Shown here: piece by piece, positions 46,853 through 59,688 of the stretch
Numbering within the stretch: position 1 is the first letter of the stretch
How the letters are laid out: the number at the start of each line of letters is the position of its first letter
Assembly: GCF_014805685.1 (NCBI RefSeq)
Contig: NC_060887.1
Location: 31,849,463-31,913,462 of the forward strand
DNA length: 64,000 nucleotides
DNA from: Silurus meridionalis
Taxonomy: Eukaryota > Chordata > Actinopteri > Siluriformes > Siluridae
Direction of reading: 5' to 3'
Made by a program: the position numbers and the translations under genes
The notes under the pieces: generated by a model
Told to the model about the DNA's origin: nothing
Database searches by the model: none
What the model saw: the letters and a program-made list of their open reading frames with translations, nothing else

Positions 46853-47802
46853 GCAGGCATTCAAAGTTTAAAGAGGTGCCTTTCCACAACAGTCATAAGA
46901 ATTTGAACTGAAAGTGTCTGGATCACTCTAAAATAGTAATGATCTCTCCTCTCCTTCAGTTTTGACATACTCAAACTGATTTTATTTGCACCTTTTCCGT
47001 GCCAATTAAACACGTATAAAATGTGTTCAGCGAACGAAATCCAGCTTGTTTCTTTTGCTTTTATAATTGGACTCCATGTAATTCCTCAAATGCATTACAG
47101 TGTGTTGTGTTATTAGTAGCTGTTAAGAGGTAATCAACACTACACTGCAGAAACAAGAAAGCAAGACATCCAGCTGATCATTTCGTTAAGATTCAGAATA
47201 GAGGACATTGCAGGGGCAAAAATGAGCATAACATCCATGATGTGACTCTTGACATCACTCGCTGTTGCTATGATGATATCAGTGGAAAAAAAGAAGCTAT
47301 TTGGTCTATAAAGAGTTATGTATTTAAAGGGAAATGACTGTTTGACGCACACACACACCATTTACTTTATACGTAGACAGATGAATACTCCCTGCTCTCA
47401 GGCCGGCCATTGTATTGCAGCCGCTCACCATGAAATAATTCTGCTGCATTTACTTTTCTCTCAAGGCCATAGCAGTGGAAGCTCTTTACAGTGTACTGTG
47501 TGAAATTTTACAAAGCACAGCAACAATAGGTAAAACATCAGTTTTGCCCCTGGCCTGACTAAATCACATGTGCAGTCAAGGTGAGTTATACAATGCTAAC
47601 AGTAGTGTGAAGAATTTGTAAAATATGAGGCAACTCCTGTTCAGACTATCCATTTAAAAAATCTGCTCCTGATGTACTACTTTAACACATATTTGAAGCA
47701 TTTTTTACTCTTATTGTGCATGTCATAGTCAAAGCACAGTGATCTGTCTCCACAATGGTGCTTCTACAGTACTCTGGAAGAGCCTTATATGTTTAATGCA
47801 TG
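46853..47802. other. Gene-free stretch
   Basis: No gene or repeat recognised. Confidence 0.5.
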
Positions 47803-48236
47803 TACACTATATTGGCAAAAGTTTGTGGACACCTGGTAATAAGTATGGTTTGTGCTTTTTGATCACCGCATTCCACATTTAGTCCCAATTTGCTCTTATA
47901 ATTCCCTTCACTCTTCTGGGAAGATGTTCCACTAGATTTTGGAGTGTGCTTGTGGAGATTTATGCTCAAGTATTAGTGTTAGTAAAGGCAGGCACTGATG
48001 TTCTGTGAGGAGACCTGGGGTGCACTCAGCATTACAATTCATTCAGTATTGTTGAGGTCAGAGCTCTATAGAATATCCTCATGGAGTTTGCTTTGTCCAT
48101 AGGGTCATTTTCATACTCAAACCAGTTTGGGTATCCAAGTTCAAGCGAAGGGAAAATATCATGCCTCTGCATCCAAAGACATCCTGAACAATTGTGTGCC
48201 TTCCGTTTTGCAATGACAGTTCGAGAAAGGACCACA
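47803..48236 (-). mobile_element. Tc1-derived relic, nearly complete
   Basis: Begins with terminus tacactatattggcaaaagt. The family blocks follow in order (attcccttcactcttctggg, 'cctggggtgcactcagcatt', 'ggttgaggtcagagct'-like text, 'caattgtgtgccttccg'). The other terminus is replaced by a purine-rich tandem motif. Confidence 0.8.
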
Positions 48237-48277
48237 CCGGAAGAAAACCGGAACCGGAAGAAACACGGAAGAAACAC
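48237..48277. repeat. Short ccggaagaaa tandem
   Basis: ccggaagaaaa, ccggaa, ccggaagaaaca, cggaagaaaca in a row, at the point where the Tc1 relic loses its terminus. Confidence 0.8.
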
Positions 48278-49000
48278 ATTAGCTCATGGGGCAACATGAG
48301 AACATTCTACATCAGTCTAAATGCAGAAAGAGGAATCTTTGAGCTGTGAAGTGACAATGCTACTTGTTATCACTGTCACTCTAATGCAATTTTTAATTGA
48401 ATAATCCACTATAGACAGTGCATACACAATACATAGGCTGTTAGCATTCTGTCAGGTGACAATCATAAACCAGATTTTTTTACTTAATTCGAACAAAAGT
48501 CATTGGTAAATGTTTGTTTGTGTCCATAGTCTAACTTTTATTCTTTCTATCTTTTATGATATTTTAATAGTTCAGTTTCTAGCTATAATTGGTGCATATT
48601 AATATCACAAATTTTACATTTAGCTCATTGAATTATGTTGTTGAAAATCAATTGGTTCCTTCATGACTTATATATATATATTATAAATAGGTTTGTGGAG
48701 TGTGTAAAACAGTGGCTGCAGCTAAAAATATATTTTTTTAAATTTTTTAATTAAATATAAATCTTACATCTATGCCCCCTGAGGCACTGCATGACAATGA
48801 AACAAATAAAGGTGAGAAACAGTGATTTTTGCCTCTTACAGCTAAATCAAATGATTTTATTATATAAGCAGGAAGAATATCTTGTAGTTTCGGGTGTACA
48901 ATTCTCGTGTTTGTATATGTTTAGAAAACATTATGTCTTCAATCTGAATAATGTATTTATATTTGGTTACATCACTGAAGTATGTGTATGTGTATATATG

Positions 49001-49077
<77 letters not shown>

Positions 49078-51144
49078 TCAAACAATGTCATACAGAAATG
49101 AGCATGATGTCACTACATCATAATATACTCACACACTTTGTGCGAATGCATAATTCAGATAATGCATGTTCAGGCTCAGCTTAGCAAATATTAGATTTGT
49201 TTTTGGCATGGCAGCTTGTAAGCTGATTTATACAGCAATGTTTAGGCTCAAGAAGAATTCTTGCATAATGCTGAGAAAGAAGCAGCGGCACTAAACAGCA
49301 AGCTGTGAGATCTAGTACTTCCTTGCAAGCTAGTACTGAAGTACTTGAAACATTATAACTAAACCTTTCATGTTTAAAGATGTAATGGCATTCTAAATCT
49401 TAAAAAAATTTTCATTCTTAAAAAAAGCCAGTTAATATTTTAGAAGCTTTCAGACCTGGGTCCTGAGAGTGTCCTGTGAAGCTAAGGGCATGGTTATTCA
49501 AAATGTTTTAATGAAGAATATTTTACACCCACTCATTTTTGGAGTATGGAATGATTTCCCATATTGAAACGCTTTTTTCATTTTTTAGCTCCGCCCCAAT
49601 CTACTACAGTAAAAAGATGCAGATATGGTGGGATAAAAGACTGGCATTATAGAGGAATTAGAAATGATGTTAAGCTAAACTCAGCTCAGCATTTGTTTCT
49701 CCATTGCAGCAGTGACACAAGACATTTGCCCCTTCCAACCCTCTTTTCCTCACTCCTTAGTGTCCTGCATGCTCATCTAAAACCATGACGTTTTGCTTCC
49801 ATTCTCATTTTCAATCCCCCTTAATCCTACAAAATCCCAGTGGCAAATAAAGGCGGGAAGAGTTAGCTGCTTTCTTTGGCGAATCATGCTCTTTCCCTAT
49901 CCTTTCTCCTCTTCTTTACTTCCTCTGGCTGGCCATGTACAGTATTGGAGAATCTAAGGTTGAGTGACAGACAGGTTTCTTGCTTCATCTTCATTTAGCC
50001 ACTGACTTCTAATCCATGTTTGTGGAGCTGTGGCGACTCAAGGTGACATGTCTATAGCTTCCCTAGCCACATGAGCAGCTTTCTGCTGCCACTGTCAGTC
50101 CAGCTTGGTTTGATATGATCACTAGAAGAACCAAGCATTTGCAAGATAAACCTGTAACCTTACGATTAAATATAGTATGCATTAGCTGTAGCTTTGCATT
50201 ACTTGAGTACAACATGACATGGAAGGGAAAATGTCTAACTATCCTGGCCTTTTGATAGGATTCTCTGTGTATTTAAGATAATTCATTTTGGCAGTTTATC
50301 ATGTATGACCTTTCTGAGTAGACACATGCAAGTAAAAACTGATTTTGGTACAGCTCTGAGCTGTCTCTGCCTTTTCCTTGAAACTCAGAACTGATATCAG
50401 AATGTGCAAATTAGAAAGTCAGATTTATTTAGCTTTCGAACATTTCAACTGTCCATCTACTTGGTTTAAAATGACGGGATACATTCGAACCAAAGCTGAC
50501 AATATGCTCGACTGATTAACAAAACATTTCACCTGTTCATATGAGTTCAGTACATAATGTATTTGTATTATCTGCCTCCCATTGGCATTAAAGTTCACTA
50601 CTTAAAGAGTAAAACATGACAGGTTTAATGATATAATTATAATATGTTTAAAAAGCACGCATGAATCTGGAAAATTAAATGTTTATTTTTATTTTATTTT
50701 ATTTTAGTTAAATACCTGCTTGTTATATAATATATAAAATTATATTTGCTAATATTTTATAAAAAGTAGAATACATCTTTTTACACTTTGTATTGTATTG
50801 ATTAAATTTAGTAATCAATGAAATTGGCCAAAATAAATGAATCAAATAAAATTAAATAAATGGAAAAATCTAAATGAAATAGTTTATAAAATATAAATAA
50901 TTTGTTAGACCTCATTTGGGTAATGCAGATGTGTGTGTAAGATATGATGTACATAACTGTTCTACTTTCTTTTTACATATCTAGCATTGTTGTGCATGTT
51001 TTCAAGTTTAAAAATAATTTTAAAAAATGCTGAAGGTGCGAGGTGGAGACTAAGAATATATATATAAATTTAATTTAACTGCAATTATGAAATTAAATGT
51101 TTTGGGGATGTGATATATAAATTATATGTATATAAAACATTTAA
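48278..51144. other. Gene-free stretch
   Basis: No gene. AT-rich, with a long TA array at 49005. About 49780-50130 is balanced in composition and repeat-free. Confidence 0.45.
49005..49075. repeat. (TA)n microsatellite
   Basis: About 35 TA units, preceded by a tatgtgtatg variant. Confidence 0.97.
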
Positions 51145-51510
51145 TTTCCAATCCCCAGCTGCTGGTATAATAAACTTTACTCTTCTGGGAAGGTGTTCTG
51201 GATTATGGTTGTAGAGATTTGTGCTAATTCAGCCACAAGAGTGCTAAGAATATCGGATACTGATGCAGGGTGAGGAGGCCTAAGATGTGGTCAACATCCC
51301 AAAATCACCCCTAAAAATCATGTAAAGCCATGGCTTTGTGCTGAGGGGTATTGTCATGCTGGAACAGGTCTGGGTCTTCTAGATCAATAGAATTTAAAAT
51401 TAACGCCACTGCATCAAAATATATCTTATGCAATTGGGTGCCTCTAACTTTGTCGTAACAATTTGGGGAAGAACAACATATGGCTGAACAAGTCAGGTGT
51501 ATATTCCCAT
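51145..51510 (-). mobile_element. Tc1-derived relic
   Basis: 'tactcttctgggaaggtgtt', 'ttcagccacaagagtgctaa', 'gcagggtgaggaggcctaag', 'tcatgctggaacaggtctgg' and 'caattgggtgcctctaactt' in family order. Both termini are eroded. Confidence 0.75.
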
Positions 51511-52337
51511 AATATGCAATTAATTGACTTTTGTAAATTTTAATCAGTTTTTACAGATCATACTTTACTAATGTGTAGCTACATTTTATTGTTCTCCAGA
51601 AATCAGGTTCCTTCCTTCCCAACCTATTCTTTTTTTCTCTTAGATTGAATACATTTTATAAATTGTCTTTTTTTGTTTGAAGAAATCAAAAAGAGCAAAG
51701 TCAATTTGGTTACATTGCTCTAACACTGGAAACTCCGTCATCATATCAACAATCTTTCACATTTAAATACATTTATATGAAGCAGCCACCATTTAAGTCC
51801 CTGCATTGCTTAGTTAGCAAATACATTTTAATAAATAAGAACAAGGGCACTAAGGGTTACATTAAGCCTGTAAGAGTTGTTATGGAACATTTATCAAGTG
51901 ATCAATCAGAATCTCGAACAATACTGTGGTTTAAATCTATAAAATTTGCAATACATTAAATGCCATGATTCTGGTATGGTAATAAAAGAATTCCCATTGT
52001 CTGTTTTTTTCTGAAAAATACTGTTTAATATTGCTGATATTTTTTACAGCAAATGTGTGAATCCATTTTAGGAGAATACAAATGTCTTTTTTCAGTGTTT
52101 AGCTATTTTCTACCACAATGAATCATGAGAGATCAGTTTGTTTTTCCTGCCTTCCTCTTTAATGGCAGTAAATCAGGATAATACAGTGTGCCAGTAAAAC
52201 ACAGCATGTCACACTAACCTGGATTGACGTGAATGTTCTAGACAAGGAAGAAACAGCAACACAAACTTCCAGAGCATGTCTAATGGTTTGATGTGATTTC
52301 TTTGTAAAATAGAAAACCGAGTTTAGTATACATAGTC

Positions 52338-52339
<2 letters not shown>
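51511..52339. other. Gene-free stretch
   Basis: AT-rich. Nothing recognised. Confidence 0.5.

Positions 52340-52412
<73 letters not shown>
52340..52412. repeat. (CA)n microsatellite
   Basis: About 36 CA units. Confidence 0.97.
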
Positions 52413-52413
<1 letters not shown>

Positions 52414-52643
52414 TTTATGTTTGTCCTGCTACCCTTGTGAGGACATTCCATCGAATGTACAGTAACCAAACTCTGGCTTTTGTTTATTTTAAAAACAAGA
52501 GTTTATTTCTAAAAAATATACTATAAAATACTGTTGTTGTTTTTTTTTTTTTTTTATGAGTACCATCCAAATGTCTCAAACATTCTAACTAATACACATC
52601 TCTGGAGAAAAGCTGATTAAATTCTGTACTGTACTAATTACAA

Positions 52644-53022
52644 TCGTACGACAGGGTGCTAAGAGAGGAGTTGTGGTATTGTATGAGGAAGTCAGGTATG
52701 TCAGAGAAGTATGTGAGGGTGGTGCAGGACACCTTAAGGTGGAGGTTGGACTGCATCGAGGATCGGGTCTGAGCTCTTTCCTGTTTGCAGTGGTGATGGA
52801 CAGGTTGACAGTTGAGGTCAGACAGGAGTCTCCGTGGACCATGATGTTTGCGGATGAGCAGTTTGAGAAGAGCCTGGAGAAAGTCAGTAAGAGTAAGACA
52901 GAGTACATTTGTGTGAATGAGAGGGAGGGCAGTGGAGTGGTGCGGTTGTAGGGAGAAGAGGTGGAGATGGTGGAGGAGTTCAGGTACCTGGGATGAACAG
53001 TGCAAAGTAATGGAGAGTGTGT
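52644..53022 (+). pseudogene. RTE-type LINE reverse-transcriptase fragment
   Basis: In shifting frames: the DRV-REELWYCMRKSG region (cgacagggtgctaagagagg), YVREVCEGGAGH, KVEVGLHRGSGLSSFLFAVV, MDRLTVEVRQESPWTMMFAD, then SKSKTEYICVNEREGSGVVR and EEVEMVEEFRYLG. These are the RT palm and following region of RTE LINEs. The catalytic FADD loses its second D (FADE) where a deletion removes the segment up to QFEKSLEKVSK. It is also 5'- and 3'-truncated and frameshifted after the FAD box. Same family type as 40956-42070, but covering the part that copy lacks. Confidence 0.82.
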
Positions 53023-53029
53023 TGGAGTG

Positions 53030-53887
53030 CGTTCCAATTCAGGAACTCAAACTGTATAAGAAATGCAATGAAGCCCGACTGACCATTTCCTTTCTAGTGT
53101 GAATGGGCACAGGTAGGGAGAAGGACAGAGGGGCCAGGAGTGGCACAGAGTTTGAGGCTATAGAACCTGACAAAGGTCAGCGGGTTGGACCAGGGAACAA
53201 GGCCTTAGAGGCAACCACACTTTGAGTGGAGTGCGTTTTGACTCTGAAAGGAGTGGGAAGACCAGAGGACAAGAATAAGAGAAAGAAATAGCATCCACCA
53301 GAAATAGTCTCCTCCCGAGACCTTGAGTGGAGCAGCTACTCATGGTCGCTCCCCACCCTGTGAGAGACGTGTCTGTCGTTAAGCATTTTGCAATGCCCAG
53401 GAACTCCCAGCACGGGGCCCTGAGTCAAGAAACCGGGAACTCTTCACACGTCTAAGGCATGTAGGGCATGACATTGCTCATATGGAGTCGGTTTTGAGCC
53501 ACAACTGAAGAGGCCACGTACAGTCCTCAGACTCGTCATCTGGTGCTTTAGCTTTGAGCATCGTACCAGATCCAGGAGGACAGTCCTAAAATCCCACAAA
53601 TATGCCTCTCAACAGAGACGAGGGTGGCAATGGACCTTTGCAGTCTATTTGTTAGCCCTCAGGGTAAAGAGTGCTCTCTGGGAGCGGAGTCATGGCAGCA
53701 CAGTCTGTGCAGTCGGGAACCTACCTAGCATGCTCCGCTTCCAAACAAGTGACATAGCTTGTTATATTTATATTGTTTATATTTTTAATTATTGTAGTTT
53801 TTAGTTTTACATGCATCATTTTATAATTACTATTATTATTTTTGTTTGTTTACTTGATTTGAGACAAATAAAGTGTGAATGAATTCA
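53030..53887 (+). other. Unclassified GC-richer block, possible retroposon
   Basis: About 730 bp noticeably less AT-rich than the surroundings, then a T/A-rich end finishing 'gagacaaataaagtgtgaat', like a retroposon 3' terminus. No domain in any frame. The hexamer aattca flanks it (53034-53039, 53882-53887), which could be chance. I do not recognise the family. Confidence 0.35.
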
Positions 53888-54880
53888 ATGTGTTAATAAA
53901 AATGGAAGAACCATATTTTTTTTATAATTTGTTTATTTATTTACAGATGTTCACTAAAATGCAAACATGCAAACAAAGATTTATTTCAGACATATTTTAG
54001 AGCAATCTTTAATTAACAAAAGTACTGTATGTAAAATTGTTCAGAAATCCTAACACTATAAACATTCTGTGCTATTTTCTTTTTAGTTTGTGCCTACAGT
54101 ATTTCATAAGATGTGTGTAATTGTCTCGCCAATTAGTTTCATGCTTGTGCTTCAAGGTCCAACATGGTTATTATAGAAGTAATCACTGCTGGTGGTCTTG
54201 TTTACACATGTAAAAAACCCATAACAGATTAATAAACTGAATTAATAAAAAACAGTTTGTGAGTGTTCCTTACAGTGTATGTGTTATAGAGGTTATATTG
54301 AATTCAGAAAATTCAAAGCAAGCCTTCGTTTTGAAGGCTTAAAAAAAAAGTAAAGCATTCTCTTCTTTAAAAACAGCAGACTACAAGCACTGATAACTCT
54401 GACACTCAAATTATCTAACGTCAAACATCCAATGCTGGTTAGATCATTACACAAGATATACTATGACAAATGACACAAAATTACTCTCTTGTTGCTCCTA
54501 TCTCGTTTTGCCCAGCTCCTGAAGCAATCATCTACCATTTTCATGCCTAAGAAAATATCAGCAAACAAGACGGTGTCCTGGGTAGCAACCTGAAATCAGA
54601 AATTCATTTTAGATTTGAATAACAGGCAGTTCAGGCACATTTTGCTTCATCAAAACCTGCCATTATTTTCTCTTCAGAAATAACGGAGATGTTGATGAAC
54701 TTGGAGAAAGGTTCCATGATTTCGATAATCACAGGGTGTAGCATCTCCCATCAGCGTTTACATCAGAAAAAAAGAATTCCAATTGGACATTAAATTGCTG
54801 AGATTCACAGAGAAGTTAAAATTGCACAACAGTAGTATTGGATGTAAATTAATGGAAAAAAAATTAAGTGGAAATGAGAG
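53888..54880. other. Gene-free stretch
   Basis: AT-rich. 54500-54770 is repeat-free with balanced composition. No gene recognised. Confidence 0.45.
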
Positions 54881-55310
54881 TGTGAGTTCGACAAAGGCAG
54901 CAATGTTACAGCGGTCTGCAGTGGTAAAGCGGCAGCTCGGCTTGTTGATGAAGCTCTCTGTTTACTGGTCAATCTACTTCTCTGTCCTTACTCATTATCC
55001 GGAGAAGTTAGACGATCTGGGAGTGACTCGAAGTAGAGGCAGAGCAACTAGTCAGGTACCTCATACAGATGTCTCCTAACTAGATCCAAACTGATCAAGC
55101 ACATCACACTGGACAGAGAATGCCAGACCATGCCAGACCTTGGACCTGCTGAAAGATTATATATCACAGGTGTCTTGGGAATGTCTAGGGAGCCTCCTAG
55201 AGAACTGGAATCTGTAGTTTTAGATAGAGAGCTCTGGACAGAACTGTTCATCCTTTGCTCAGTGAATGAATGTATGAATGAATGAATGACTGAATGAATG
55301 GGGAAAAAAG
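54881..55310 (+). mobile_element. LINE 3' end with coding remnant and (AATG)n tail
   Basis: Frames recall RQLGLLMKLSVYWSIYFSVL, then DYISQVSWECLGSLLENW near 55155, the C-terminus of a widespread fish LINE (DYIS.LAWERLG..PEE in better copies; Rex3/RTE-like, not certain). The tail is gaatgaatgaatgactgaat (55257-55300). Frames are broken and the middle is deleted. Confidence 0.6.
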
Positions 55311-57012
55311 TATACAAATACACCTACAAGGACAACACGCAACGAAGTCATTTTACCAGAATTTCGGCTGCCAATATAGGAGTTCATTATGTTGGTTTAT
55401 GTAGCTAATTCTTTGAACACTGCTATCGATTGCACACAGCAGAGAAATAAATAATGGGCAAAGCCAATTTGTCACCTCACTGTGACTTGAGCTATAGTCA
55501 TTTATTCATTGATTTTAGAAAAACAACAAGGAGATAGCCTGGAGTACTGGTTTAAGCTAGTTCAATGGATAAAAACTGTAGGGGTGCATGATGACTTGAC
55601 AGTTTAATTGACTAAATATTTTGGAGATGTTTCTGAGGCAGAGAACCCTCTTGAGGTTGAGTGTAATAACTTCAAAATGAAGAAAAGAGTGAGCAAGTAT
55701 TAAATAATGTGATGTTTATGATATCACGGTCCCCATTAATATCCTCCATTCACCTACTGTCTACAATAGATTGCGGTATGGTGTTCATGCGTAAGATTTA
55801 TGGTGCAACTTAAATGATTGATTATGCTTCAAAAAAACAATAATGGAAGGATCAAACACCCTGTGACATGTATGACAAATGTCTAGCTTTAATGGGTCAC
55901 CCAAAACTCTGATCAATAACTATTTGAAACTGGTTGCAGCGGTAAGAAGCAGGTTGCTATTCGAGTGCTCGTGCTCTGGTCTGGTATGATTGAGCTGGGA
56001 TTAGGGTCAATCCCTTCACACACGTTCACCTTACTACATCCCTCTTTTCATGTTGCTTTCCAGGAGCAAGCCAAAGAGCAGCATGTGCCAATCACAGTGT
56101 TTCCCCATCCAGCAGCTGCTGAGCCTCGGGCACTGCAGACCGAGAAAGAGAGCACCAGGGTCATACATTCCATGTTCTTATTTTCCGATTCTTCATCTCT
56201 CATCCTGGGATTGCTTCGATCTTTTTTTTTTCCCATTACACATGACCTCATTTGTGGGAAAGCTTTTCTCAGTCCTCCACTTGTTTGTTGTTTTCAGGTG
56301 TGTACTGAGGACTCAGTGCCCTTCAGTGCTGTAAGCTTTCATCCCTCCTGTGTGCTGGTGTTGTGTTGCATTGCATGCTCCCCATGGCTTCTCACAGCTC
56401 TGGAGATATGACTCCATCTTGGAAATTGGTGTTGAAATGAAAGTGGGTTTATGTTTCACTCCATAAGGTTTTAGGAGATCAGGAAAAATCACTTTAGGTG
56501 AGAAAAGACACAGAACATGCCAAACTGTTGGCCTTCTTTCGCAAAGATTGGCAAAAATGGCTGCAACAATGAGCTGATTTCTCAGTAGTAAGTTGGAAAT
56601 GCATTTACGCTTTTTAGCTACAAGTATGCAAGGCCTTTTTTATGTTATTATTACCTGAGTTTCTTGTGTTTTATTAGAGTATACTCACTATCATTGTCAT
56701 AGAATGAAGAAGAATTCAACAAAAACTGCCCAAATCCATTGGTCACACTTGGAACAGAGCAACTCTAAAAATGTATTTATTTTTATTTTTTTAAGACAAA
56801 AGGTTAAACTTGTTACACCTAGATTAAATTACTCATGGGCAAAAAAATAAACAGTAAAATAAAGTTAATTATAGTAATAAAGATTTTCACAGTTAACTTT
56901 ACATTACAATTAGATTTTGGGAAATCCGAGGCAAATATTTAAAAGAATTCAGGGTATACACATTTTTTATACACAGAGTTTTCTACAGAACAAAAAATGT
57001 CCCAAACCTATT

Positions 57013-57016
<4 letters not shown>
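55311..57016. other. Gene-free stretch
   Basis: Includes the longest non-repeat frame of the window (148 codons, 55965-56411). It is Cys/Phe/Ser-rich and matches nothing I know. A gttgctttccag at about 56052-56063 looks like a splice acceptor, but I see no supporting exon structure. Confidence 0.4.

Positions 57017-57043
<27 letters not shown>
57017..57043. repeat. Poly-A run
   Basis: 27 consecutive A. It may be a retroposon tail, but no element is recognisable upstream. Confidence 0.9.
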
Positions 57044-57182
57044 TGTGGGTGTTGAAATATTGTGCAGTTTCACATAAAAGGTATAAATGCAGAAAAAAAA
57101 CATGGAAATTGCAATATCTATGCTACACAAACTAATTTGGACTAAACACTTTTCTACATACTTGCAGACTTTTTCTCTTAAT

Positions 57183-57186
<4 letters not shown>

Positions 57187-57262
<76 letters not shown>
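57187..57262. repeat. (CA)n microsatellite
   Basis: About 38 CA units. Confidence 0.97.
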
Positions 57263-57264
<2 letters not shown>

Positions 57265-58288
57265 TACTCTTTATTCTTTCCTTATCTTTGTATCTTTTAA
57301 ACCTTCCATATATGAAAGTACAGCAATTTTATTGCAGTCTTGACAAAGGCTTTATCGGTAGCTGAGATAGCACAAACTGAGCCAAATCTTTATGAAACTC
57401 CTGAGGATTAATTTGACACCAGGATGAGGTGACTAGAGAGAGCGAGCAAGAGAGAAAGAGTGTCTCCATTGGCAGAACAATTGCTCTACATCATTCTGGG
57501 CTGCTGGCACTGCAGCAGATTATAGGATTTGCCCCATGTAGATTTGCTGCTGAGACGCTTTAGTGGATCTTTTCATTCGCCGTTTGCCAATGCTGCATCT
57601 CCTCGCATACACAACCGCTTTAATACCCAGCTCCTCCACAACATTGGGCTTTATTCCACGAGACAAGCAGGCGAGAGACAGAAAAGCGCATTAGTTAAAT
57701 GTGTGTCAACAGGAACAATTCAAGTGTCAAGTCTCAAAGCACTGCATTAAAGGCAACGAAATATAAATAGCTAAATTCAGCTCACTACATGTGGACCCTG
57801 AGGCAAGCAAAAACATTGTCTAGAAAACTGGTCTATTTGATAAATACAGGTTTAAAGAGACAATCATAATCCTGCTTAATCACAATTCTTGATGTAAGAT
57901 TACTGCTTTCATCTCTGCAGTTTTCAAGTGTAGTTTAAATTTGCATTCTTGTACAATGTCAACAAACTGACTTTGGAAATAATTGAAAGTGTTCTGATGT
58001 CTTATCATTAAAAGCAAATGTAAATAAAATAAAAAATAACAAGCAAGCAAACAAGCACAAAAATAAAGGGAGGAATTTCTCTAAGAAATTATAAATTCCC
58101 TTTTGGTTGATAAATAATGATTTCCATTAGTAAAACTATAAATTATTACTTGTTCAAACACAGATGAACAGATGAAGACAGATTTATATGGCAGGATATG
58201 AGACATGGAACAAGGGAAAAACAATGGAAATATGGTTTGTCATGAATTCAGCAACCACACCCACAATTCCATAATGCTGTAGAGTTGC
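57263..58288. other. Gene-free stretch
   Basis: 57400-57760 is repeat-free and balanced in composition, and stands out from its AT-rich context as a possible conserved element. No gene recognised. Confidence 0.45.
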
Positions 58289-58422
58289 TGATGTGCAGCG
58301 GTTAATCTTGGTGGTTAGGATTCCACCCTAATGATCATAAATTGAAATCCCAGACTGCCAGACTCGTCGTTGAACAAGACCTATAAACCTTGACTGCTAT
58401 GCATGATGCTTAATCTGCATCC

Positions 58423-58425
<3 letters not shown>
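58289..58425 (+). mobile_element. Decayed tRNA-derived SINE
   Basis: 'gcggttaatcttggtggtta', 'aaattgaaatcccagactgc' (B-box-like) and 'gttgaacaagacctataaac' parallel the SINE at 17321. The tail is replaced by a TA array. Confidence 0.55.

Positions 58426-58491
<66 letters not shown>
58426..58491. repeat. (TA)n microsatellite
   Basis: About 32 TA units. Confidence 0.97.
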
Positions 58492-58493
<2 letters not shown>

Positions 58494-59144
58494 TGTTTAC
58501 ACCAAAATTATTAAATGTGTTGCCTGCCAAATGTCCTCTTATTTTTCCAGTTGTTTAGAGGATGAGAAATTAAGGTTATAAAGTTACTTCTTAAAATAAA
58601 CTCTGGATCCTGAAGATGGATGAGTGAATTCCTACTGTAAATGTTATTATTATGTGGAAGGATATTTATGGTTGAAAGCTTTTATTTGCTTTATAACGTT
58701 TAAATTGTTAAATAATTGTAAACTAAATTTTTTTGGTTCTAATTTAAAACAAAAAATGGTTATTTATGACAATATTATAACAAAGGGTCTGGAACAAAAC
58801 AGGCAAAATAAGTTTGTCAGTTTAAATACCACAATTGTTGAAGGACTTTCTCTGGTTTAAAGAGCTCATGTTAATCTATTATGAAGTAAAGTCTGATCAT
58901 TTGTCTCCCAATTGAGGTTTAAATAGGATCACTTCTAGAATGTTAATTAGTTTTATCAGTAGTCTCTAAGTCCAAGTTAGTTTAAAGTTTTAATTTTTCT
59001 GGTTAATAAACTGATGAACTGGTTCAGTCCATAACCACAGTGCTTTAAGTTTACAGGATGGTGAGCCGAGTGTTTTTCTGTGTCTGTTTTATTTTAACCC
59101 ATTGCTAATCTTAAATATTTAATATTTATATGTCACAGTTTTAC
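58492..59144. other. Gene-free stretch
   Basis: AT-rich. Nothing recognised. Confidence 0.5.
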
Positions 59145-59447
59145 ACATGGCACTTTTAACAATGAACATTGTCTCAAAGGTGCCCATAGGCTACACTTCA
59201 ATTAATTTTTATTTGTATGGCAATTTCAACAATGAACATTGTCTCGAAGGAGCGTTACAGAAATAAAAATGTTCTGGAATCTAAATTTTAAATGTAGAAT
59301 TTAGTCCTGATGAGTTTATCTCTAATGAGTGAGCCAGGGTGACAATGGCAAGGACAAACTCTCTGAGATGATATGAGGAAGAAACCATGAGAGGAACCAG
59401 ACTCAGAAGCTAAGCCCTCCTCATCTGGGAGACACCAAATGTCTATT
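59145..59447. mobile_element. Dispersed repeat, best copy of its family
   Basis: 'tttatttgtatggcaatttc', 'aacaatgaacattgtctcga', 'gagccagggtgacaatggca', 'ggaagaaaccatgagaggaa' and 'cctcatctgggagacaccaa'. The first block appears twice (59150-59180 and 59220-59255). Other copies are at 3300-3506 and 21225-21330. Common in otophysan fish from memory; class uncertain. Confidence 0.6.
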
Positions 59448-59688
59448 CATTGTAGTTTTTAAATACTGATATAGTGCACATCTTAATTCACTGCTCCTGT
59501 TCTTGTCTTTATGTATTTGGTAATTTTATATTAATCCTCATTGTTGAATGCTGTTTGATATATGTTGAATGCATGACTGCTTTCTGGAAGCCAGTTATTT
59601 TTTATTAGTGAATTTTGAAATGTGCAAAACCAAAACAAAGCAACATGTCTGTACATAAATCAAACTGTATGTATATATACTTATGTAG

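Noticed and set aside
48860..49123. Frames of alternating Ile-Tyr over the TA array
   Set aside because: Translation of a (TA)n microsatellite. The same applies to Cys-Val and His-Thr frames over TG/CA arrays.
55965..56411. 148-codon open frame with a splice-acceptor-like gttgctttccag
   Set aside because: Low-complexity, Cys/Phe/Ser-rich translation without a domain, no matching donor or partner exon, and overlapping frames of similar length. Could be chance or a non-coding RNA exon; not supported as a gene.
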